Shown piece after piece: positions 26,805 through 35,670 of a DNA stretch of 64,000 nt (positions are counted from its first letter, which is position 1; the number at the start of each line of letters is the position of its first letter). The position numbers were made by a program, and so were the translations under genes. This DNA comes from Streptomyces hygroscopicus (GTDB lineage Bacteria; Actinomycetota; Actinomycetes; Streptomycetales; Streptomycetaceae), in contig NZ_LBMW01000003.1 in the NCBI RefSeq assembly GCF_026168105.1, forward strand, positions 1 to 64,000, read 5' to 3'. The notes beneath the pieces are model-generated. The model saw only the letters and a list, made by a program, of their open reading frames with translations. It did no database searches and was not told the DNA's origin.

Positions 26805-27431
26805 TCAGTTCACGCCCTGCGGCCGGAACTGAATGCTGATCCGCGGTCCGGTCGCCCGGGTGCTCTTGGGGATCGCATGTTCCCATGTCCGCTGGCAGGA
26901 GCCGCCCATCACGATCAGGTCGCCGTGCCCGAGGGGGCGCCTGATGCTCTGTCCGCCGCCGCGCGGCCTCAGCGCGAGATCGCGGGGCGCGCCCACCGAG
27001 AGGATGGCGACCATGGTGTCCTGGCGCGCGCCCCGGCCGATCCGGTCCCCGTGCCAGGCCACGCTGTCCCGGCCGTCCCGGTAGTAGCAGAGCCCTGCCG
27101 TGACGAAGGGCTCGCCCAGCTCCTCCGCGTAGTGCGCCGACAGGGCGTCGCGAGCCTCCTCGAGAACGGGGTGGGGCAGCGGGTCGCCGGCGCGGTAGTA
27201 GGAGAGCAGTCGCGGCACGTCCACCGTCTGCTCGTACATCTGCCGCCGCTCGGCATGCCACGGCACCCCGGCAGCCAGCTTCTCGAACAGCGCGTCGGCC
27301 CCGTTCAGCCAGCCCGGCAGCAGATCGATCCACGCCCCGGCAGAGAGCCGAGTGCGGCGCAGCCCGTCGAGCGGGCCGAGACGGAGGTCGTCGGTCTGGT
27401 CGAACAGCGAGCCCTGGAGATGCACGGACAT
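26805..27431 (-). CDS. AlkB-family Fe(II)/2-oxoglutarate dioxygenase
   Basis: A 208-residue AlkB homologue. The iron ligands are H127-x-D129 (WHGDRIG) and H185 (WEHAIPK), and the 2-oxoglutarate-binding arginines are R197 and R203 in RISIQFR. AlkB enzymes remove alkyl groups from DNA or RNA bases by oxidation. The start at 27431 (MSVHLQGSLF) is chosen as the family N-terminus; the ribosome-binding site is weak. It converges on the TetR gene with a 6-base gap. Confidence 0.9.
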   Translation of the reverse strand: MSVHLQGSLFDQTDDLRLGPLDGLRRTRLSAGAWIDLLPGWLNGADALFEKLAAGVPWHAERRQMYEQTVDVPRLLSYYRAGDPLPHPVLEEARDALSAHYAEELGEPFVTAGLCYYRDGRDSVAWHGDRIGRGARQDTMVAILSVGAPRDLALRPRGGGQSIRRPLGHGDLIVMGGSCQRTWEHAIPKSTRATGPRISIQFRPQGVN

Positions 27432-27795
27432 ACCAGGCAGCGTACCCCCTGTTTCGAAAATATGTTCTGTTTGGAGATCCTGCGGCCGACTCCTCGCGTG
27501 GCGTGAGTCAACTCCTTTGCTGCGAAGCAACCTTGGGGGCGCGGGTGACGTCCTGATCAACAACGGGCGGGTGGCCCGACCGATCACCGGACGAAGTCCC
27601 GGGCGGATGTCCGGGACGCTATACGCGCCGTGTATACACGTCGTCTGTACACAATGTGCATAGATGACGCGCATACACGCGATGGCGCGTCTATGCGCGC
27701 CCCTGGCGAGCCGGCGATGTGCCTCCCGTCGCTGACATTCCAGACCCGCCGAACCGCGCGTATGAGCCCGGCCGGCGGCAGACCGAAAGGCACTC
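27432..27795. other. Divergent intergenic region with palindromes
   Basis: This separates the AlkB gene and the TPR gene. No gene is seen. It holds the cluster of palindromes listed at 27629-27696. Confidence 0.5.
27629..27696. promoter_or_regulatory. Cluster of TGTA/TACA palindromes and a stem-loop
   Basis: CGTGTATACACG (27629-27640) is a perfect 12-bp palindrome. TGTACA-CAA-TGTGCA follows at 27646-27660. Then GCATAGA-TGA-CGCGC (27658-27672) pairs with GCGCG-TCTATGC (27685-27696) to form a hairpin with a 3-base bulge. They are about 100 bases upstream of the TPR gene and probably include its operator. Confidence 0.5.
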
Positions 27796-28842
27796 ATGTA
27801 CGGCAAGGCCTTCGCCCCGGAGTACCAGGGCGCCCTCACCTCCCTGTCGGTGAACTCCTCGCTCACGGACGTGCTGGCCGCGGGCACCGAGCAACTGCGC
27901 GCCGCCGAGCGTGCCGGGGCCCGGGAGGAGGCCGCCCGCTCCGGACTGGCGGTTGCCGAGGCGCATCGCAGGCTCGGTCAGGTCGCCGACGCGGACCGGG
28001 CCTGGAAGGCGAGCTACCGCACCGCCCGTGAGGCGGGCGACACAGGTGCGATGGCCTGGGCCCTGTGGAGCGGCGGCACCCTGGCCAGGCAGCGCGGCGC
28101 GCTGCCGCTGGCCTGGCGGCTGCTGAGGCTCGCGGCCGACCTCGGCGAGCGGGCCGGGGACGTCGTCGTCCGTGGGTATTCGCTCGCGGGAATGGCCGAG
28201 ACCGGTCGCATCCAGGGCGACTACGAGGCCGTGACCGCCCTGCACGAACAGCTCCTGGCCGAGGCGCGCCGCCGCGGCGAGGCGCGCCACACCGTCTGGG
28301 CGCTGGAGGGCATCGCCCAGATACACCGCAACACCGGCTCCTACGACACCGCCTACGCCATGTTCGAGGAGGCGGCCGGGATCGCCGAGCGCGCCGACGA
28401 CCGCCGCGGCCACGCCTGGGCATTGCGCGGCCTCGCCGACATCCTCTCGGTCCGCGACGGGGACACCGGGCGTGCCCTGGAACTGCTCGCCGAGGCGGAG
28501 GCCACCTGCCGGGAGATGAACCTCACCGGCGCGCTCGCCTACAACCACAAGATGCGCGCCAACGTCCTGTACCGCGCCGGGCGCTACGAGGAGGCGCGTG
28601 ACGTCTACGCCCAGGCGCTCGCGGAGTTCGAGGGGATGAGTGAGCCCCGCGGCCGGACCCTCGCCCGCCTCGGGCTGGTCAAGTCGCTCGCCCGGCTGGG
28701 CCGCGACCGTGCCGAGACCACCGCCGACCTAGACGCGCTCGCCCACACCCTGGACGGGATCGGGCTGCGGCACGGACGCGAGATGGTCCAGCGGGCGTAC
28801 GAGGAACTGGGCCTCGGCGCAACCGGGGAGGCCGGCCGATGA
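27796..28842 (+). CDS. Tetratricopeptide-repeat protein
   Basis: A 348-residue protein built of helical pairs. Repeats in the TPR pattern are visible from about residue 50 to 310, for example AAEAHRRLGQVADADRAWKAS-like, AGMAETGRIQGDYEAVTALHEQL, LEGIAQIHRNTGSYDTAYAMFEEA and MRANVLYRAGRYEEARDVYAQAL. No signal peptide, membrane helix or enzyme domain is present. The stop overlaps the start of a polyprenyl diphosphate synthase by 4 bases, so the proteins are made together. I infer a scaffold or regulator for that synthase; the pairing is not one I know a function for. Confidence 0.82.
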   Translation: MYGKAFAPEYQGALTSLSVNSSLTDVLAAGTEQLRAAERAGAREEAARSGLAVAEAHRRLGQVADADRAWKASYRTAREAGDTGAMAWALWSGGTLARQRGALPLAWRLLRLAADLGERAGDVVVRGYSLAGMAETGRIQGDYEAVTALHEQLLAEARRRGEARHTVWALEGIAQIHRNTGSYDTAYAMFEEAAGIAERADDRRGHAWALRGLADILSVRDGDTGRALELLAEAEATCREMNLTGALAYNHKMRANVLYRAGRYEEARDVYAQALAEFEGMSEPRGRTLARLGLVKSLARLGRDRAETTADLDALAHTLDGIGLRHGREMVQRAYEELGLGATGEAGR

Positions 28843-29873
28843 CCGCCCCCACCGCGACGGGCGTCCTTGGTTCCCCGCGGACGGACGCCGACGCCGGCCG
28901 CATCCTGAACCGTGCCCGAGATCTCGTCGCCCCCGCCCTCGCGGAGTCGGTCGCCACCCTGCACCCCTGGGTCGCCGAGATGGCCGACTACGCGCTCGGA
29001 CGGCAGGAGCAGGACTCCGGCCGCCGCCAGGGCAAGGGCGTCCGCCAGGCGCTCGCGGTCCTCGGCGCGGAACTGCCGGGCGCGCCCGCCACCGCCGGTG
29101 TACCGGCCGCCGTGGCCGTCGAACTCGTACACACCTTCTCCCTGTTGCACGACGACATCATGGACGGCGACGCCCTTCGCCGAGGTCGTCCCGCCCTGTG
29201 GAAGGCGTACGGCACCGGTCCCGCAGTCCTGGCGGGCGACGCGCTGTTCGCCCTCGCGGTGCAGACGCTGAGCACCGCCCCGGCGGCCGTGCGCCGACTG
29301 ACCGTCGCCCTCGGCGACCTGGTCCACGGCCAGGCCGACGACCTCCTGTTCGCCGACCGCCCCTGGACCGGCCCCGAGTCGGTGTCCATCGGGGAGTACG
29401 AGGCGATGGCCGAGCGCAAGACGGGAGCCCTGCTCGGCTGCGCCCTCGCCCTGGGCGCCCACTTCGGCGGTGCGCGCGACGAGACGGCGTCCGCGCTCGA
29501 CCGGGCAGGCCGTCACCTCGGCGTGGGGTTCCAGATCGTCGACGACCTGCTGGGGATCTGGGGCGATCCCGACGTCACTGGCAAACCCGTCCACAGCGAT
29601 CTGCGTGAGGGCAAGAAGACCCTCCCCGTCCTCGTCGCCCTGGACACCACCCGGGGCCCCGAACTGGCCGAACTGCTCGCCGCCCGCGACGACTCGGGCG
29701 TACGGCGGGCGGCGGCCGCGGTTGCGGAGGCGGGCGGCCGTGCGACCGCCCTGCGTGCGGCGCGCCGTCATCTCGCCGCCGCGAACTCCCTCCTGGACTC
29801 CGTGCCGTGCTCGCCGCGACCCGCCGCCGAGCTGCGCACCCTGGTCGCAGCCCTGTCCAGGCGCACGGTCTGA
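28839..29873 (+). CDS. Polyprenyl diphosphate synthase (type-I GGPP synthase-like)
   Basis: A 344-residue all-helical isoprenyl diphosphate synthase. The first Asp-rich motif is LLHDDIMDGD (DDxxD, no two-residue insertion) with Phe five residues before it, and the second is DDLLGIWGD. The aromatic residue at -5 with a non-aromatic -4 fits known chain-length rules for type-I (archaeal) GGPP synthases, so C20 product is predicted. Conserved Lys/Arg around GRPALWKAYG are present. No terpene cyclase or carotenoid gene is adjacent. It is translationally coupled to the TPR protein. Confidence 0.88.
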   Translation: MTAPTATGVLGSPRTDADAGRILNRARDLVAPALAESVATLHPWVAEMADYALGRQEQDSGRRQGKGVRQALAVLGAELPGAPATAGVPAAVAVELVHTFSLLHDDIMDGDALRRGRPALWKAYGTGPAVLAGDALFALAVQTLSTAPAAVRRLTVALGDLVHGQADDLLFADRPWTGPESVSIGEYEAMAERKTGALLGCALALGAHFGGARDETASALDRAGRHLGVGFQIVDDLLGIWGDPDVTGKPVHSDLREGKKTLPVLVALDTTRGPELAELLAARDDSGVRRAAAAVAEAGGRATALRAARRHLAAANSLLDSVPCSPRPAAELRTLVAALSRRTV

Positions 29874-30205
29874 CGCGCCCTCGCCTCCGGCTGCCGACGG
29901 GGAACCGGGCCGGAGGCGGTGCGACGTCGATCACATCCATTCCCTGAGCCACCGGTGCACGCAACCCGCCCAGGCGCTGGGTCATCTCACCCTGCGACGC
30001 ACGGCTGGTCACCAACTGGTCACCCAGGCATGAACATTCGTAAAAAGATCACCTTGAAGGCCGTGAAAGGGATCTTTCCGTCTTTACATGTACATGGTGA
30101 ATCCAAGAGGGTGGCGCTCCGGGGCCCGACCAGCCCCCGCGGCGCTCAACAGCGCTGTGACGACGGGCGGTTGGCGAACCTTCCGCCCCGTTCCGAAGGA
30201 ACTTC
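29874..30205. other. Intergenic region upstream of M4 peptidase
   Basis: No gene is seen. The second half is AT-richer (about 30020-30110, including ACATGTACATG) and is a likely promoter region for the peptidase. Confidence 0.4.
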
Positions 30206-31984
30206 GTGCGCAGACCCCACATACGCGGCCTGGCCGTCGCCGTCACCGTGACGACGGCGGCCACGCTGCCGGCCGTCCCGGCGCTCGCCGACGCCCCCGC
30301 AACCACGGTGGCAGCGGCTTCCTCGCCGGTGGACGCGGCCCGGGCCGCCGCATTCGCACACGCCTCCGCCACAGGTGTCACCCGGGGGGACACCCTTCAG
30401 GCGAAGGACGTCATGACCGACCCGGACGGCAAGCAGCACGTGCGCTTCGTCCGGACCCACCAGGGGATGCCCGTCCTGGGCGGCGACCTGGTCATCCACC
30501 TCGACCGGCACGGCGGCTACCTGGACGTGACCCGGGCCACCGCCCACGCCGTCCAGCCGGCCACCACCCAGGCCAAGCTGACGGCCGGGCAGGCCGAGCA
30601 GAAGGCCGCCGCGGCCGCCCAGGGCGACGCCGGCGCCGCCGAACTGGTCGTGGACGCCCGCGACGGCGGCTCCGACCTGGCCTATCAGGTGCGCGTCACG
30701 GACAGCCGCACCACCCAGGCCGATGGCTCCCGTACGGTCGTCGTGGACGCGCTGACCGGCCGGATCCGCAGCAACACGCCCGACAGCGACGAGTTCATCT
30801 CGCCCTCCCTCGTGGAGACCCTGCGCAAGCGGGGCGAGTCGGCGTCCCCGGAGACCGACGTGGTGCCCGCCGCCTCCGCCCTCACGGCGGCGACGGCCTC
30901 CTCGGCCGCCCGCTACCCGGCCCCTGCGAACGGCACCGGCGCCTCCCTCTTCGTGGGCACGGTGCCGCTGACCACCACGCAGACCGCCCGGAGGACGTTC
31001 GTCCTCAAGGACCCCACGCGCTGGGACACCGAGACGCGGGACGCCAAGGGCCGGGTGCTGGAGGTGTTCTCGCGCGGCACCACGTTCACCAGCACCACCG
31101 ACAAGTGGGGCACCGGCACCGTCTCCAGCCGCGCCACCGTGGCGGTCGACGCCCAGTACGGCATCACCAAGACGCTGGACTTCTACCAGAAGACCTTCGG
31201 CCGCAAGGGCATCAGGAACAACGGCGCCGGTGCCCACGCGATGGTCCACTTCGGCAACAAGGTCGGCAACGCCTTCTGGGACTCTCGGTGCGGCTGCATG
31301 CTGTACGGGGACGGAGACGGCGACCTGTTCAAGAAGCCGCTCGTCGTCCTCGACGTGACCGGCCACGAGTTGACCCACGGCGTCGTCGACGCCACGGCCG
31401 GCCTCGAGCCCACCCGCGTGGACCAGGACGGCAACCAGCACGGCGAGCCGGGTGCCCTGAACGAGTCGCTCGCCGACATCTTCGGCACCGGCGTCGAGTT
31501 CGCCACCAACAACCCGAAGAACCCGCCCAACTACCTGATGGGCGAGAAGCTCGGCCTGCGGCAGAAGTTCCTGCGCCGCCTCGACCACCCGTCCCTCGAC
31601 AAGCTCGAGGGCACGATCGACTACTGGTCGCCCGCGGCGTACGACACCGAGGTGCACGCGGGCTCCGGCGTCTCCTCCCACGCCTTCTACCTGCTGGCCG
31701 AGGGCAGTGGCAGGAAGACGATCGGCGGGGTGGCGTACGACTCGCCGGCCTACGGCGGCCTGCGGGTGACCGGCATCGGACGGGCCAAGGCCCTGGCGAT
31801 CTTCTACCGGGCGCTGACCCGCTACATGGTCTCCACGACGGACTTCCACGACGCGCGCAGCGCGACGCTGAAGGCCGCCGCCGACATGTACGGCGCCCAC
31901 AGCACCGAGTACAGGACGGTCGACAAGGCGTGGGCGGCCGTCAACGTGACCGGCGCCAACGCGCCGTCGGCAAACGGGCGCTGA
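30206..31984 (+). CDS. Secreted M4 (thermolysin-type) metallopeptidase
   Basis: A 592-residue preproenzyme. A Sec signal peptide (1 to about 29) is followed by an FTP/PepSY propeptide (about 40-210) and the M4 catalytic domain. The zinc site HELTH (387-391) and the third ligand E420 in ALNESLADIFG are present, and the C-terminal catalytic His is in GSGVSSHAFYLL. The spacing between HELTH and E420 is 29 residues, about nine more than in thermolysin, because of an inserted loop TRVDQDGNQ. It probably digests external protein. GTG 30206 follows AAGGA at 5 bases. Confidence 0.93.
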   Translation: MRRPHIRGLAVAVTVTTAATLPAVPALADAPATTVAAASSPVDAARAAAFAHASATGVTRGDTLQAKDVMTDPDGKQHVRFVRTHQGMPVLGGDLVIHLDRHGGYLDVTRATAHAVQPATTQAKLTAGQAEQKAAAAAQGDAGAAELVVDARDGGSDLAYQVRVTDSRTTQADGSRTVVVDALTGRIRSNTPDSDEFISPSLVETLRKRGESASPETDVVPAASALTAATASSAARYPAPANGTGASLFVGTVPLTTTQTARRTFVLKDPTRWDTETRDAKGRVLEVFSRGTTFTSTTDKWGTGTVSSRATVAVDAQYGITKTLDFYQKTFGRKGIRNNGAGAHAMVHFGNKVGNAFWDSRCGCMLYGDGDGDLFKKPLVVLDVTGHELTHGVVDATAGLEPTRVDQDGNQHGEPGALNESLADIFGTGVEFATNNPKNPPNYLMGEKLGLRQKFLRRLDHPSLDKLEGTIDYWSPAAYDTEVHAGSGVSSHAFYLLAEGSGRKTIGGVAYDSPAYGGLRVTGIGRAKALAIFYRALTRYMVSTTDFHDARSATLKAAADMYGAHSTEYRTVDKAWAAVNVTGANAPSANGR

Positions 31985-32013
31985 CGCGCAGTCCGGGTAC
32001 GGACGCTGACGAA

Positions 32014-32046
32014 ACGGGGGCCCCGCTCGACGAGCGGGGCCCCCGT
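32014..32046. terminator. Bidirectional terminator after M4 peptidase
   Basis: 15-bp stem (32014-32028 with 32032-32046), loop GAC, between the convergent peptidase and AIM24 genes. Confidence 0.85.
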
Positions 32047-32047
32047 G

Positions 32048-32722
32048 TCAGTGGTGCTCCTTGTGCACTGTCAGCTCACTGGGCCGTACGACCACATATC
32101 CCTCACCCTCCAGTTTCAGCTGAACGGCCTCGCCCGAACCGCCGCGCAGCATCGAACCGATGGACTGCGACCGGTGCAACGAGGTGTTCAGCCGGGCCGT
32201 CCAGCCCACCACCGCGTCGGTGTCGACGTACACCGGCTGCTGCGGGGAGACGGGTATGACGAGCGGATTGCCCTCGCAGATCAGGCCCAGCCTGCCGTGC
32301 CCCGTGAAGACACTGTTGAACAGCCCTCCGCCGGTGATCCCCGCACCCTTCACGGTCCGGATCTCGTACGACAGGGTGGCGTCGAAACAGAGCACGTTGC
32401 GCCCGTTGACGGTGACCTCGTCGCCCGGTTCGACGTCCACGACGAAGCAGTTCTGCGCCTCGTGCGCGAACCACGCCTCGCCCTGGCCGCGCACGGCCAT
32501 CAGCGGCAGCCCCTCACCGGTGACCGCCCGCTTGAGCATCCCGCCGACACCCTGGCCCTTGCGCTCGAACTGCAGGTTGCCTCGGTAGGCGACCATCGCC
32601 CCCTGCCGTGCCACCATCTCGCCGTTCACGACATAGCGGATGGACTTGGCGTTCTGCACCGACATGCCCGGCGCGCCGGCCGGCTGCACCATGTGGTCAC
32701 TGGAAAAGAGATCACCCTTCAT
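32048..32722 (-). CDS. AIM24 family protein
   Basis: A 224-residue beta-rich protein of the AIM24 (TRAP-like) family: MVAYRGNLQFERKGQG, LPLMAVRGQGEAWFA, GHGRLGLICEGNPLVIPV and a W-x-A strand are recognisable. It has no catalytic site. The biological role in bacteria is unknown; the yeast protein has a mitochondrial membrane role. Start ATG 32722 has AGGA at 8 bases; an ATG 36 bases earlier is possible. Confidence 0.82.
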   Translation of the reverse strand: MKGDLFSSDHMVQPAGAPGMSVQNAKSIRYVVNGEMVARQGAMVAYRGNLQFERKGQGVGGMLKRAVTGEGLPLMAVRGQGEAWFAHEAQNCFVVDVEPGDEVTVNGRNVLCFDATLSYEIRTVKGAGITGGGLFNSVFTGHGRLGLICEGNPLVIPVSPQQPVYVDTDAVVGWTARLNTSLHRSQSIGSMLRGGSGEAVQLKLEGEGYVVVRPSELTVHKEHH

Positions 32723-32982
32723 GCGGGCATCCTGGCCCGGAGGAGGGAATTCCGCCAAGATCGCAGGTGTCGGGAATCAGCAACAAATCGGCATACCCGG
32801 GCGCCGATTCGGCCGCACCCCGCCCGGCGGGACGCCGATGACCGCGGTTGCCGGGGACCACAGCGCCCGGAGGCGTCCGCGACGTTCCGGGCGGGCGGCA
32901 GCGACTTCTCCGTTTCGGCCGGTGATCACCGCGGAAGAGGGGAACGATGTCCCGGGAGTCTCGAGGCGGAGGACGACAGCGC

Positions 32983-34470
32983 ATGACGGTGCTCGGTGTC
33001 GACATCGGTACGTCCAGCAGCAAAGGCGTGCTGGTCGGGGCGGACGGGACGGTTCTGGGCACCGCGGTGCGCCCGCACACGGTCAGCCGTCCCAGACCCG
33101 GCCATGTCGAGATGGACGCACACCTTTGGTGGGACGAATTCGCCTCGCTCGCCCGTGAACTTGTCACGCCCGGCACCGTCGTCGACGCGGTCGGCGTCAG
33201 CGGCATGGGGCCGTGCGTCGCCCTGACCGACGAGACGGACACACCGCTGCACCCCGCCATCCTGTATGGCGTCGACACCCGCGCCACGGCACAGATCGCC
33301 CGGCTCGAGGCCGAACTGGGCCGTGATGCCGTCCTGGGGCGCTGCGGCTCCCTGCTGTCCACCCAGGCGGTCGGCCCCAAGATCGTCTGGCTCGCGGAGC
33401 ACCGCCCCGATGTCGCCGCCCGCGCCCGGCGGCTCTACATGCCGAGCTCCTACCTGGTGCACCGGCTCACCGGCGCATACGTCCTCGACCACCACTCGGC
33501 CAGCCAGTCCCTACCGTTGTACGACTCCACCGCCGAGGAGTGGTACCGCCCCTGGTCCCGCCGGATCGCGCCGGACATCGAACTGCCGCCCCTGCTCTGG
33601 CCCGGCGACGTCGCCGGCCGGGTCACTGCCGACGCGGCATCCGTCACCGGGCTCCCAGCGGGTGTTCCGGTCGTGACGGGGACAATCGATGCCTGGTCGG
33701 AGGCGCTGAGTGTGGGTGCCCAGCACACCGGCGACCTGATGCTCATGTATGGCAGCACCATGTTCCTGATCAACACGGTGTCGGAGCGGCTTCTGGTGCC
33801 CCAACTGTGGAGCACGGTCGGCGTGTTGCAAGGAACGCGCAGCCTCGCGGGCGGCATGGCCACCTCCGGTGCGATCACCGACTGGCTGCGGGACCTGCTC
33901 GGCACGCCCGACCACGGCGCGCTGCTCGCCGAGGCCGAGGCGTCCGGCCCCGGCGCGAAGGGCCTGTTGATGCTGCCCTACTTCGCCGGGGAGCGCACAC
34001 CGGTCTCCGACCCGGACGCCCGCGGCGTGATCGCCGGACTGACCGTGGAGCACACCCGGGGCGACCTCTACCGCGCCGCCCTGGAGGCCACCGCCTTCGG
34101 TGTGCGGCACAACGTCGAGGCGATGCGCGCGGCAGGCGCCGACATCCGGCGGGTCGTCGCCGTCGGCGGAGGCACCCGGGGCGGACTGTGGACCCGTATC
34201 GTTTCCGACGTCACGGGCCTGGAACAGGAGATCAGGACCGTCACACTGGGGGCGAGCTACGGCGCGGCGTTCCTGGCCGCCGCCGCGATCGGCGACCCGG
34301 ACATCGACGCCTGGAACCCGGTGCGCGAGCGCATCGCACCCGACGACCGCCGCCGTCACGTGTACGACGACCTGTACGACCTCTATCTGCGGCTGTACCC
34401 GGCGACCCGCGACATCGGCCACGCCCTCGCCCGCCACCAGCGCTCCACCGCGGACGCTCCACTCGGGTGA
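32983..34470 (+). CDS. FGGY-family carbohydrate kinase
   Basis: A 495-residue sugar kinase of xylulokinase/gluconokinase type. The N-terminal phosphate loop GVDIGTSSSKGVLVG and the C-terminal VVAVGGGTRGGLWTRIVSDVTG and AYGAAFLAA-like segments mark the ASKHA fold. It phosphorylates a sugar or polyol; which one is not clear, and no sugar transporter is adjacent. ATG 32983 follows GGCGGAGGA. Confidence 0.87.
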   Translation: MTVLGVDIGTSSSKGVLVGADGTVLGTAVRPHTVSRPRPGHVEMDAHLWWDEFASLARELVTPGTVVDAVGVSGMGPCVALTDETDTPLHPAILYGVDTRATAQIARLEAELGRDAVLGRCGSLLSTQAVGPKIVWLAEHRPDVAARARRLYMPSSYLVHRLTGAYVLDHHSASQSLPLYDSTAEEWYRPWSRRIAPDIELPPLLWPGDVAGRVTADAASVTGLPAGVPVVTGTIDAWSEALSVGAQHTGDLMLMYGSTMFLINTVSERLLVPQLWSTVGVLQGTRSLAGGMATSGAITDWLRDLLGTPDHGALLAEAEASGPGAKGLLMLPYFAGERTPVSDPDARGVIAGLTVEHTRGDLYRAALEATAFGVRHNVEAMRAAGADIRRVVAVGGGTRGGLWTRIVSDVTGLEQEIRTVTLGASYGAAFLAAAAIGDPDIDAWNPVRERIAPDDRRRHVYDDLYDLYLRLYPATRDIGHALARHQRSTADAPLG

Positions 34471-34682
34471 GGGCCTGCGGTTCAGCCCTTGATCTCGGCC
34501 CAGGCCTGCACCCGCCTGGCGTAGGGCAGGCACCCTCCTGGGGCAGGACGGCCTTGACCTTGGCGCCCTCGCTCTTCGCGCACGGGTGGGCGCGGCCGGG
34601 CAGCCATGACGGGCTGCGGCTGGTCCCGTGCGACGCCATCCCGCTCGTCCTAGTGGTGGCGCAGGGCCGGCGGGGCCGTGTG

Positions 34683-35600
34683 TCAGGTGTGTGAGCCCAG
34701 GCCCAGCGACCGCTCCGACGCCGCCACGACCGCCGTGGCGACCGCGGCCAGTGCGGGGGACTCCAGCTTCCACTGCTGCCAGTACAGCGGGACGTCCGCC
34801 GGCCGGTCCGCCGCCAGGTGCAGCAGCCCTCCGGACCGCAGCAGAGGTTCGGCCTGCTGCTCGGGGACCATTCCCCACCCCATCCCGGCCGCCACCGCAT
34901 CGACGAAACCCTCCGAGGTCGGCACGAAATGCCGCGTCGCCCCAGCGCCGTCGGCCAGGCGCAGCCCGCGCAGAAACCGGTCCTGCAGGTCGTCGTGCCG
35001 GTCGAAGCCGACGACGGGCGCGTCGGCGATCACCTCGCGCAGCGGCACCTCGGGCCATCCGCTCAGCCAGCGGGCGACGAAGGCCGGGCTCGCCACCGCC
35101 AGGTACCGCATCCGCCCCAGGCTCCGTACGCTGCAGCCCGTCACGGGATCCGGCGACGAGGTCACGGCGGCCATCACCTGTCCCTCGCGCAGCAGCGCCG
35201 CCGTGTGGTCCTGGTCCGCCCGGCGCAGCTCGTAGGTGATCCGCAGCTCCTCGGGCACCCGGGTGAGCGCGGGCAGGAACCAGGTCGCCAGGGAATCGGA
35301 GTTCACCGCGATCGACAGCCGCGTCGGCTCTCCGGCGCTGGTCATACCCAGCTCGGCGCGCGCGTCGCGCTCCAGCCGGGCGAGCCGGCGCGCGAACCGC
35401 ACGACGACCTCCCCCGACTCGGTAGGGCGCACCGGTTTCGTCCGGGTCAGCAGCACCCGCCCGGTGCGCTGCTCCAACGCCTTGACCCGCTGGCTGACGG
35501 CCGAGGGCGTCACGTGCAGCGCCTGGGCGGCCGCGTCGAACGTGCCCTCGTCCACGACCGCGAGCAGCGTCCGCACCTGGTCGAGGGGAAGCTCTGTCAT
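34683..35600 (-). CDS. LysR-family regulator, ArgP/LysG type
   Basis: A 305-residue LysR protein. The winged helix-turn-helix (TFDAAAQALHVTPSAVSQRVKALEQRTGRVLLTRTKPVRPTESG) is very close to ArgP/LysG, and the C-terminal half is the two-domain effector region. Such proteins activate basic-amino-acid exporters when Lys or Arg accumulates. It is divergent, 70 bases away, from a LysE/ArgO exporter. ATG 35600 is used; a GTG immediately before it is also possible. Confidence 0.9.
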   Translation of the reverse strand: MTELPLDQVRTLLAVVDEGTFDAAAQALHVTPSAVSQRVKALEQRTGRVLLTRTKPVRPTESGEVVVRFARRLARLERDARAELGMTSAGEPTRLSIAVNSDSLATWFLPALTRVPEELRITYELRRADQDHTAALLREGQVMAAVTSSPDPVTGCSVRSLGRMRYLAVASPAFVARWLSGWPEVPLREVIADAPVVGFDRHDDLQDRFLRGLRLADGAGATRHFVPTSEGFVDAVAAGMGWGMVPEQQAEPLLRSGGLLHLAADRPADVPLYWQQWKLESPALAAVATAVVAASERSLGLGSHT

Positions 35601-35670
35601 CACGAATACTAATCATACGTAAAAATCTTTAGCTGTACTCCAGGCGTCCGCCCTCCTTAGCGTCCCTGTC
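35601..35670. promoter_or_regulatory. ArgP/LysE divergent promoter
   Basis: This 70-base region is much more AT-rich than its surroundings (ATACTAATCATACGTAAAAA) and lies between the regulator and exporter genes. LysR regulators normally bind such regions at T-N11-A boxes. The exact site is not fixed. Confidence 0.5.

Noticed and set aside
27796..29873. Prenyl synthase as cargo of a family-2 encapsulin
   Set aside because: No encapsulin shell gene is adjacent; the neighbour is a TPR protein.
33511..35616. 700-codon minus-strand frame covering the kinase and LysR genes
   Set aside because: It overlaps two well-supported genes, has Arg/Gly/Ala-rich sequence and no recognisable domain.
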